Shown: positions 49,601 to 61,600 of the stretch, piece after piece
Layout: each line of letters opens with the position of its first letter
Numbering within the stretch: position 1 is the first letter of the stretch
DNA from: Patiria miniata
Taxonomy: Eukaryota > Echinodermata > Asteroidea > Valvatida > Asterinidae
NCBI RefSeq assembly: GCF_015706575.1
Contig: NW_024037069.1
Span: forward strand, 36,539,315-36,603,314
DNA length: 64,000 bases
Direction of reading: 5' to 3'
Made by a program: the position numbers and the translations under genes
The notes under the pieces: model-generated
What the model saw: the letters and a program-made list of their open reading frames with translations, nothing else
What the model was told of the DNA's origin: nothing
The model's database searches: none

Positions 49601-52600
49601 TTAAGCCGTCTGACCCAGTAAGTAGAAGGTGTTGGATTCGAGTCCCACCCCAGTGATTTTTCCTCACAATCACTTGAAGGCAACACTGAGTATACTGTGT
49701 TTATAAAAAAAATACGTCGGTGAAGGGCAAAACCCAATTTTGAATATCCCCCACAGAATCGTTTCTGAAATTGCAACGAATGTTATGTTTCTTAAACGCA
49801 GACCCGTCTGCTGGGATCCATGGAGGGGTACAGCAAGGTACTGCAGAATAACTCTCGATCCAATGATCCAATCAGTGTGGAGATGTTGGAGGCGGCCACT
49901 GCAGTATGCATGGAGGTAGTCGGTAAGATCACGTCAAAACTTGTGTACTAGTCAACGTTTTTTTTTGTAAGTGGATTCAAAGGCGGATCCGGGGGGCCCA
50001 AAGGGGGCCATGCCCCCCCCCCAAAAAAAAAACAAATTTATAAAAACGAACCCAGTGTTCTTTAGTGACTGTCGCAATAAAGGTAGGCACTGCGTTCACC
50101 ACTATCTTTTCCTCAAAACAAATTTGTCAAAGTGGTCAGAAATTGCCTCAGATCGCACCACAGAGCATCTAGAATCCAAAACATTTTCGGGGGGCCTTAA
50201 CCGGGCCCGAACCCCACGCCGTCATTTTTGGGACTCAATTCTTTGCGGCCCCCAAAATTGTGTTCTGAACTGTTCTGTTCAACGGTCACAAAGGGAGATT
50301 TGTGCATTTTCAGAATTTAATATTTTTTGCGTCCTTTGCGCTATAAAATGCACAAACAAGTACACCCACACAGTCCAACGCACCGGAGTGGTGAAGAAGC
50401 GCCCTCTCTGTTCGTGCACAGAGTCCATTGTGCCAATAAGTCCGATGTATTAGGTCCGTGATAATTTCCACATTTCCATTTCTTTCGTCTCAGAAAACAT
50501 CGTAGAGGCTACCCACAGCACTGGTGTTGAGGAAGCGGTTGACGGCTCTGTAAGTAGGGTTTGAAATGTCATATGGATAATTCTTTCCTTTTTTTTTCCT
50601 GCCATTTTGTTTTTGTGTATCTTTTCATTTTTTTTTATTTGTGTTACCAGAATTGATTTTTTTATTTACTTTTGATCAGACTTGTGATTTACTTGTGGCC
50701 AGTCGTGTAATGAAATTGTGACCAGAATTGTGAACAGACTAGTGATTTACTTTGGGGGGGGGGGTGTACTCTTTCCAGGGGATCGACAACATGAAGAAAT
50801 CGGAGGAAGTGGTCGATAGGTTGGCGTCCGCCATATCGGCCAAGATGGTACTTGGGCAGAGTGACGTGGAAGTATTGTCGTCGAAGTCGACTCTGATCCT
50901 GGCCAGGTCACCAGTACTGTGGATCAGCAACAGTCAGTATCATTTCATGTTTTTTTTATATTATTGACCAGTATTTACCCCCCTCCCCCTATTATTTTCT
51001 TTAGACTGCCCTTTTTCATTGAAATGCCCTTTTTTTCCCCCGGCTCTTACTTGCCCTTTTTATGAAAAAGTGCCCTTTTTCCTGAACAAGTGCCCTTTTT
51101 CAAAAGAATTTGTGCCCTTTCTGTTCCAGCTGCCGTTCGGGTGCCGTTTTTGGTATAATTTGACGCACGTATCGCTCTGAATAACCCCATATATTGTCCG
51201 CTAGTGTCAATAATGGTCGATTTTGAACAGCGCCCCCACCAACAGATGGTACCTCCCCCCCCCCCTCCTTTTTTTGATTTTACGGAGGTCAAGTGTGCGG
51301 GGAAAAAAACGTGCATACATTTTACGACGGATGTGCAAGTGCCCTTTTAAAAGAAAATTACCCTCCCAATCAGAATGACCATGCTTCGCCATTGTAACGA
51401 GACCACGCTTCATCTTAAATGATGAAAGGAACCCTTTTTGTGTTTTTCGTTTCTTCTCGCTTTCAGAAACTTTCAGTTCAGGTGATGGGAACAACGTGCA
51501 ACTGCCACTGTATGAAGATCTCTTTCAAGACACCGACAATTACACGGCAGTTACTCAAAAAGTAGGCCAATCTTTTTTAAAAAAACGCCTTTTTATAACA
51601 AACAAGTTTGAAAACAAAAAGGTAAGAATCTATACAAATTTGCCTCGTGGTCTGGATCAAAAAATTCGTATCTGTGGTTAATTCTGCAGGTTATGGGTTC
51701 GAGTCCAGCCTGGGGTTATGGCGCCTGTGCCCTTGGGAAATGCACTTTTGCCACTCATCGCTTCTCCCCACCCTGGGGTAAATGGGAAGAGATGGTTTTG
51801 TGATAATTGTAACTGCTTTGCGCTGAAATGGTTGAATGCAGCTGTGTTATCTTAGGAATGTTTCATTTGTCTTTTGAAATGAGCAGGGTAAAAATTATTA
51901 AGCGCCTTGAGCACCAAAACTGATGGATACGTGCACATTATTGACACAGATTTATACCACAGATTTTGTGCACAAAAGTTTTAAGTCAGAAGCTTGCCTT
52001 TTTGTTTATTTAGAAAAAAAAGCCTTTTAATTCAAACCTTTATGCCTATTCAGTTCATCATGCGGGATCGCAACACCAAGGTCTTTGCGACCGGCGCCCA
52101 GGAAGTCAACTCCATGGTAGTAAGCCTGACGCTGATCAACGACACGGACCAATCGCCCTTGGTGGTCGCCAACACCTCCAGCCCAATCCAAATCAGCGTG
52201 GTCAGGAACAAAGATCACCTGACTGTTAATGGGTCTTCGACTGAGAAAGTGGTCTACGTCAATCGGACTGCGCCGGTCGGGGGAAAGATGGTTGTCCATC
52301 AGATAGGTGGGTCAAGTTTTGGAAAACCTGGACACTTGTAATGTGTTCCATTTCTTACAATTGAGGTTTTTTTAATAAGTTTTCCTGTTTGTAATTTTTT
52401 GTCCATGTACATTTAGAAATTGGCAAATTTATGCCAAGTTGAAAGTTTGGTTTCTCTCTAAATTCCAAATAGTGAAAATTCACTCCATTTGAGTAAAGAT
52501 TCACCCCCAAAGTCGGAAACTAGGGACTAGACGTTTTAGAGTGAAATTCCTTCCATCGTAAAGATCGAGTTTTCACTCGAGCTTTGACTGAAGTGGTTCG

Positions 52601-55600
52601 TTTTTCAGACTTTGTCAACCTAAAATGAGAGTAATTTTCACTCTAAAACGTCTAGTCCCTAATGTCACTCTTTGGAATTCAGAAAGTTCACAAAAGTGAA
52701 CACAGAGAAATCGTATGTTAATTAGGTTTTGGATTATGTAACTCTTGAACTGATATACCCCAAATAAAATGACCTGTAAAGAATCATAGTCTAAATTTTT
52801 AAAAGTATGTTTTAGACTTATGAGGAAGTGCAAAAAAAATGAACAATAAAACAAATCAAAAATTGAGAGAGGCAATTGTAGTACAATGTCGTGCCTAAGA
52901 ACACAAGCGCCATGCTCCCCGTCAGGGTTTGAGCCCGTGTACTGAAGCACGAGTCAAGCACCACTTTCCTCCATACATTATTCAATCAATTTTATGAAAT
53001 GTTGAAAACCTGATTTTCATCATCATCGTTTAGATGTGCCGTCTCGCAATGCATTGTCGTTAGAAGTGAGATCCCTGGGTACAGACGACATGCAGAAAGG
53101 CTCGTCATATGACGTCATTCTCTACGTCTTCTTGAGACAGGGAGGAAACCCGTCACTAGGTATTTTAACCTTGGTTTCAATCTTACTTAGCCTAAAAGTT
53201 GAAAAACGTTTTCAAGTGTTCTTGTGTAGCACATATAGGAGCCAATCGAAGGCAACATACATCACGTGACATCTTATCCATGACTTGTGATTGACTAGGA
53301 TTGACGTCTGATTGACTTGTGACTGACTTGTGACTGGCTTGTGATTGACTTGTGATCGACCTGCGATTGACTTATGATTGCTTTTTTTTATTCGACTTGT
53401 GGTTGATTGACTTATGATTGATCAACTTCTGATTGACTTGTGATTGACTTGTGATTGACTTGTGATTGATTTGTGATTGACTTATGATTGACTTATGATT
53501 AACTTGTGATTGATTTAGAATGACTTGTGTCTGACCTGTGATTGACTTGTGATTGACTTGTGACTGACCTGTGATTGACTTGTGATTGACTTGTGATTCA
53601 CTTGAGATTAACTTGTGATTGACTTATGATTGACTTTTGATTGACTTGTGATTGAATTATAATTGACTTGTGATTGACTTTTGATTGACTTGTGACTGAC
53701 CTGTGATTGATTTGGGATTGACTTTTAATTTAAGTTGTGATATGACTTCTGATTTGATTTGTGATTGATATGTCATTAATCTGAGACAATTATCTTCAGG
53801 TACTCTCAACTTTGATTTCCATGTCAGACATTAAAGGATATAACGTCCTGATATTTTCTTTCAGAAATACACGACTTAAACTGCACCTTAAGACAACGAG
53901 TGACAGTAGAAGAGGATTATATCCCAAGCAATGAATCCTGGGATCTGGGATACAGCACCGTCCTCTCCAACGACTCCCAGACAAGATGTTTCTTTGTCAG
54001 CGATCAATTGGACATGTAAGGATTTAAGTTTCAATGTTGGGCTTTGCTCCTCAATGACATAACGTAATTGTCTTACTCAGTTGGGACTAAGAACCACAGC
54101 CTCCTGCTTACCATTGCGGATGTCTTATGTAAAACTTGACCACAGTGCTTTCCGGAAGCAGAAATATTTTCATTAGCAACAGATTGAAGATGGATGCACA
54201 AACCCAAACATTTCTATATAAATCTCTTTGTTTTGGAATTACAGGCATGACATTTTGCAGAAGTATTCGTAGAACTGGAACCTGCCTATATGAAAGGGCA
54301 GAAGCATACAAAAGTTTAGACATTACCTCTAAACCAAAAACATTTCGGGCTAGGTAACTTAGGTTCATATTATAACTATGTCCTGTTATATGTTCTGCAC
54401 TTCTTTTTATTTTATTCAGCCTCGGAAATGGAGGATTGCTTTCCTTACAATACGGCGTGAACCACGAAGTATCGCTTTCATCCAATGCAATGGATGAGAG
54501 TGACAAGACTAGTTCAGAGTCCTTGGATAACAGACGGTTTCATCCCATGTACTACGCTCTTACATCGTCCCTGTACACCTGTCTCGCAATCGGAGATACG
54601 CAGACTCAATGGTCCACCCGTGGTTGTGAGGTAAACTTTTTGTCAGATGTTTTTCTTCGCTTAGTTCTTTCCGTTTGTGTTGGTTTTCTGCAAGAAAGAG
54701 CTTGCACGATAATTTGAGAAAATAAATCCGATACATGCAAACACGATCTGCTCCTTTGTAGTTTGGACTCCCTTGAAACAGCCGAAGGTTGCAACATTGC
54801 TCAAACGTCCAAAAGCTAATCGTGCAAATTGTCTATTTTACCTAGCAGAACACATATATTCATGAAAAGTCCAGTCTCCTTTCTCCTTGATCTTTTAAAT
54901 AAATAGTTTCTATATACTTTTTCCTTCATGATATTTGTATGTATCCCAACGTATTTTTTTTTTATTTGTTAGTTTCTACTTATAAATTACAACTTCCATT
55001 CAATAGGTTCTTGCTGGCCTTTGTTTTTGTGGGTTTTTTTATTATTAGTTGTATTGTTTTGCTGTTTATGTGTAAGTATGTTTGTGATTATATGGTTTAA
55101 ACAATTTTTTCTTTTTTTTTCCTTTATACGTTGATTTTATGCCTTCTTCATTTTTGTTTCTCCAATGACTATCGTCTTATTCTGCTTAATTTTTTGATAT
55201 TTATCTGATGCAACACACTCGCAATTTGGCTTTAGGGCTACGAAGGTGTTATAAATAAAAACAAAAAGCTCAATCGAAATCTAAATTGAATGAATTCCAA
55301 CTAAAGGGTTAGCTATCTCATTTCTTTTGAAATTAGATGCATTTACTCTTTTTGAGATTCGGTGGCCACATTATGAATGCGCTATTTGGTTTAAATAATT
55401 TTGGTAAAATAAGAAAGGGCTTACCCACTTCAAGTAGCACTATATACTATGTGACAACCATAACAATGAAGACTACTTTGGATTAGATGATGATAATAAT
55501 AATTAATATCTAAGGTTGTTCTTATAGAGCAATGTCTAAAAGAACTTAACCTTTCGTCACCGACACCACGAAGAAACACGCTACGTGTTAAACCATTTTT

Positions 55601-58600
55601 TTTTCGATTTTCAGTTTTTTACATTTTTAAACATTTATTCATCAAGGCCTACCATTGCACACAGTTCAAAGTTTCAAGAGCTTTACTTTAATAATTACGC
55701 TAATTATTCATGGCAACTTTTGCGCAAAACTGACAATTTTCGTTTTCACGAAGTAACACTCAAGTTCCATTTACCATTGCAATGCATGACGCGCACTCTG
55801 CTTAAAAACGTGGGTTTTTTTTCTTTCTTATTTCTTGTTGATTTAATACACAAACGGGTGAAAAACAGCAGATTTAATAAATTTAATTCATCAAGTGTCC
55901 ACAACGAGAAACCCATCTGAAAATACTCTGCCGTTTTGACGCAAAGTGTTGCTTTAGAAGGCGTTCAACTTTAGATGCCGTTTTCTCCGATTGCTAGTTT
56001 TTACTGGTATGTACATTGGTGTCACTTCGTGGTGTCGCTGACGAATTATTACCCCTGTTTATCAGGCCATGAGACCATTTTTCTGCAACAGCTTGAGATC
56101 AGTCCAATGTGATCTCTACCCGCACAGGAATCTCATTTTAACTTCTGGGTGAAGTGAGGCAATTGAAATAATATATCTTGTCCAGGAACACAAGTCAGTC
56201 ACAGGTCATCCAGTCGCATATATTTAAAGGCATATGGGATCATTTGCATTTATCCCAAAAGTAGCCACCTGAGTTATTATCAAGAAGCATACATATATAG
56301 AGGACTGATAGATCGAACTGGTACTAAACACCCTGTGAAATTATTTCCACTGGCTTGCTGTCTTTAAGAAGAAATCAAGAAATTTAGATGACTACCAACA
56401 ATCAGTCAATTGCCTGATCATAGGAAACAAAGAGTGCTATAGACCAAAAAGTTGAGCATGGATTTTCGTTATTTTCTCGAAAAGTGTAATATCCACTGAT
56501 GAGCTGGAGCTTCAACAGGTTTGGTTTTGAACAGCCTTTTTGGATTTTGAATGTGTTATTTAGAGTGGAAACGAACAAAATGCCAAACCAAATGATCCTG
56601 TATGCCTTTGCATTATCATGTATTTAACTGCAACTTTTTTTAAAATTGTAAACCTGATGGAAACAGGTCGGTGAGAACAGCACGGACACGATGACACAGT
56701 GTTTCTGCAATCACCTGACCATGTTTGGTGGAGGTCTGAAGATCCCCATCAACCACATCGACCTGTCGGACTCGGCCTTCCTCAAGCTGGATGAGAACCC
56801 CGTAGTCTTCATCTTCATGATCTGCTGCCTGTCGCTGTACCTGCTGGTCATCATCTGGGCACGGAAGGTTGATAAGAGAGACATTGTCAAGGTATACTTG
56901 CAGTGGCAGGGGCCATTATGAGGGGGCGCGCGGAGGAATTTGCCCCCCCCCCCTTCACCCTAGAGGCCTGTGGCCCCTTTTGCCCCCCCCCCCCCCCCCC
57001 CCCCCGTTGTCTCCGCCATACTCAGAAGTTGGGACGGCAAAAATAACTTTTTGTTGTAAGAACTATTGAGTGCCCCCTCCATAATCTGCGACCCCCCTCC
57101 CCCACTACTTTTTTGCAAATTGGACCCAGTTACGCCATTGAACAGAGGTCACGTGACCTGTCATCACAACAAAGTGGTTTAACTTGCTCCTGAACAAGAG
57201 CTTTTAAAGTCAGATAAGAAATACAGATTGCCAATTTTATTGAAGTTGAAAAAACTAGTTTGAGAGAAACGGCATTGAAGTAAATATAAATCCCACTCAA
57301 TTATATTACAGTGAGCAAGCATTTTTGGTTGCTCAAAAAATAAATAGGCCACAACATCAGCTTTCAGCCGATACCTAATTGGTACAGAAAAAAATGTTTT
57401 TACTAAATAATCATTTTATTTTGCCCAATGTTTAACTGTTCTATTTTCCAGGCTGGCATTACTCCTTTACCGGACAATGATCCACGAGACCGCTTCCGTT
57501 ATGTAATTACGGTATACACCGGAGTGAAAAGAAATGCTGGTAAGAAATTTTACGGATGTTTCTTTGTCGGTATTTTATAATTTTCAAAATTGTTGTCTTT
57601 GTGCAAAAGCAGTAAGGAGTGTGGTCCCCAAAATCGCTTATTATAATCTGGGTTTTGGGTGGGTTGGACTTGGTTTGCGCACTCACTAGTTTTCGCACTA
57701 ATGGCGTGGAGTACGGGTATGGTATGCATAACCAATTATTAAATTATTCCAAAGCTTTGCCCCTCATCATTTTGACTACAAACAGACATGACTAATGTCA
57801 GACAAACGTACGACATGCGTGCGTTTGTATAATATTTTGTGCGCATCTGGATCATGCAGTGTGGTTGCATGGAGACGCGCACGTGTTGTTGCCCACAATT
57901 GCCCAAATTCTGAATTGAATGATTTTTTTTTAAAATACTGAACAGGTACAACAGCCAATGTTACGATTCTAATGAGTGGTGATCTAGACGACAGCGCCCC
58001 TCGCGTCCTGCGCGATCCCAAACGCAAGGTCTTCCAGACCGGGGGCGTGGATTCTTTCCTGCTGGCAAGCCCCGCCCCTTTAGGTAACCTGAATCACATC
58101 CGGGTCTGGCACGACAATCGTGGGAAACAGCCCTCCTGGTATCTGGCACGGATCATGGTCAAGGACCTGCGCCTAGACCGGACGTTTTACTTCATGGCCG
58201 ACCGGTGGCTGGCGGTGGAGGAAGACGACGGCATGGTGGGTAATCTTTAGCACTTTGTAATGGCGAAACGACCTCACCCCTCCCCCACCCCACCCCTACC
58301 CCACCCCAACCCCCGTCCACACTCCAGAATGAAAAAAAGAGGGAAAAAAGACAATCTGAAAAGGAAAGAATAGGCTATTGAAAGTAATCAATTTTAGCAG
58401 TTAAAATTGCCTTGAAGAGAACGGTACAGTCATTAATGGCATAATAGGATCATTTGCCTTTTTTACATTTTGTTCGTTTCCACTATAAATAACACCGTTC
58501 AGAATGAACAGAGGACTGTTAAAAACCTAACCTGTTGAAGTTTCAGCTCAGTGAATATTATACTTATTCAATAAAACAGTGAAAAAAAATATTCCTAGCC

Positions 58601-61600
58601 TTTGGATGCCGAAACTCATTTTCGTCTATAGAACTCTTTTACTTCCAACATTGCTCTGTGGCCCTCAAAGTCTCTCAAATCCTTTGCCGATATTTCGTAG
58701 ATTTTTTTTCATATTTCCACAATCTCACTGCTGTTTGTCAGAGGCCATACAATAATTGTAACTCGTGTTAAAAAAATCCCATTCTGTTTCATTTTCAGAT
58801 CGAGCGTGTCATTCCAGTCGCTGGTAAGAGTGAGTTGACCAGCTTCGGCCACCTCTTCTACACTAAGACCCGACGCAACCTGAGCGACTCGCATCTCTGG
58901 TTCTCCATCTTTACCAGGCCGGTCAAGAGCAAGTTCACCAGGGTCCAGCGTGCCACGTGCTGCCTCTCCTTGCTCTTTTGCACCATGATGGCCAATATCT
59001 TCTTCTATGGCGTGGACTTTGCAGACGTCTCCGGCACTCAGGTTTACATGGGATGGTTTCCCACCATGGATCTTGTCGAGTCCATCACAACTCCAGTCAC
59101 AAGTAAACCACATTAGTCCAGTCACAAGTATAAACAGTGAATGAACAATAACAGAGTAATGCCTTTGTCAAAGCTCATTTGAATAGCTTGTGACTTGAAT
59201 TGGGACTGGAGCTCTTGTCGTGCACTTGCAGAGATTTGTCATGGTCTCGACTACATCCCTGTTTTCCACCTTACTGGGAAGTTGCAACACCCTTGTGAAA
59301 CCCTTCAACAAGGGAAGGTTGGAGTCAAGTGTGGCCCACGTGTGTCAAAGTCTTTCATGAGATGAAAGCTGGCAAACGTTTCCGTATGTTTTTCTCCTCG
59401 TAGTTGGTGTACACCATTGGACCAATCAGCTTCACCTTTGGCCAGGTCGTCATCGGGGTCATCAGCAGCCTCATGGTCCTGCCAATCAACCTCATTGTGG
59501 TTCAGCTCTTCAGGTTGTCCAGACCTATCCCATCATGCACTAGTACCAGGAAGAATCAGGCAAAAGTGGATAAATTCCGAAGAACGTCCTTTGATAGCGA
59601 GCAGTCCAGTGCCACTAACGACCTAGAAAATGTAACATTTGTCTTTTTACTATTAAAATTTTTCTTCAATTGGCATAAAGGTGTTGAATTTCAGATGTAC
59701 CAAAGAAAACGCACACAATTTCAAAGATTTTTTGGAATGTCATTGTCAAAATTGCAGGAACTGGCTCGCATGGATGCCCAGGAGTCCAGCCGCAGCATTC
59801 CCAGCATCTCCCTCAATGTGTACAGCCAGACAAGCCTGCAATCGCAACCAAAGGCAGACCTCCTCGCTGATCCCACTTCTGACACCGAATCACCCCGGGA
59901 TGGCCAAACCTTCCGGCCAGTCCTGGGATTCAAGAAAACCAGGCGGGTCAGGAAGGGTCTGGAGCTGCCCTGGCCACTCTGCTGCCTGGCCTGGCTGCTG
60001 GTGGTGGCCTCGGTTGCCGTGGCGTTCTGGTTGACCATTGAGGTTGCCGGTCAGTTTGGCCGGACTAAAGCCACCGAGTGGCTGACCTCCATGTGCTTCT
60101 CGTTGATCCAGGACATATTCTTCACCCAGCCTTTCAAGGTAAGGTGGGCAAAAATTCCTCCCCAACTCATGAGAAAATGAAATGCACAAACATTCATCGC
60201 TCAGAGTAAATTTCTGGTCATGTACAGCTTTCGTAACCTAGTGCTAAGGTTCCTTGAATGGACACAGACTCAAATCATCTTATCGTGTGCATACAGTGGA
60301 CATGGGTCGTCTATCTACGGTCACGTTTAATTAATTGGTTATGGCTTACAATAACACATGCACCTGTATAGAAGTGGCTGAATTTCACTTCCCATAGGCA
60401 AGTTTGAAAATTGTATTCGTACTGTGTAAGCCACAAAATGTCTGCCGTGTTAGAAGTGAACAATCTGGGATTTTTTGTCTGTTTTTGAGGAACAGTGTGC
60501 CATTACGAATAGCTTCCTGTCAACCAGACCTCTCAAATAAGATAAGGTAAACAATTTAAATCATAAAAAATAATTGGCAATTTCAGGGCAATGTGCCCTT
60601 TAAAACTGCCATTTTAACCTCCATCTCAACCTTTTCCCACAGGTGCTGCTTCTGGCCCTCTTTTTCTCTCTGGTTATCCGCGACCCCGAGAAGGAGGAGA
60701 ACAGCAACCTAGTGATGGCGCCGCATCTCCAAGATGACGAGGAGTGGCTTCACGATCGCATGACGATGGAAGAGCTGCAAGACCCGGCCAAGAAGGCTGA
60801 ACTGAGGCAAATTAAGGACCAGGCTTCGGCTAAGAACCTGGCTCCATTGCACCCTGAGGAGCTGGCTGAAGCAAGAGACATCAGGTGACAACAATTGCTC
60901 ATTTTGCTTGTTTTGTTTTTTTATTGAAAAATACTTGGTTTCTATTTTGGGCATAATGTAACCAACTAAACGGTATTCTTTTTAGGTTGCAGTATATATG
61001 CTCTGCAAGCAGACTGGTTCCTGGTTCTGTTCCGTACATTTCGATCCGGATGCAGGGGCTAAAACCAGTCTTCCCTGCTGGCTGCAAAACAAAGCAAAAT
61101 GTGTGCAATTTTGTGCCATTTTTAATGTGGAGCAATTTTTGTTTTCAATGTTTCATTCGAAATCGAAGAACAGTTGTGTATATTACTAGCAAAAAAAGGC
61201 AAGTAAAACGGAAGGGCAGTGAAAGTCAACAATAGCATGAATAATACATCTTGAAATACTGATTACCAACTGCTTATTAGAGTTGCATTTTTATGTTATT
61301 TGGAAAAAAAGCGCTTTACTCCCAACCACTTTTTACAATACTAGTAATTACAATACTAATAACCAGGGCCACTGTTGTTAAGCTGCAAAGGACCTTTCTC
61401 AGTTCATATCCTGGACGGGTTCCAGACAACTTGCGGGCATTGTATCGGGTATAAGTTGCATGAGTCTGAACTACTTCCCCGTAATCTTCCCGCAATGGCG
61501 AGTCAAGCAGTTGCTAATGAAGATTTCCCCGGAACATGTCCGGGACAATCGCAGAACTTCTTCTGGACAACGTGAATGATTCTACCCGCAACTTGTCTGG

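Noticed and set aside
49971-50453. 160-codon open frame in intron 20
   Set aside because: It is a translation of a G/C-run element and the hairpin repeat also seen at 770-1,300.
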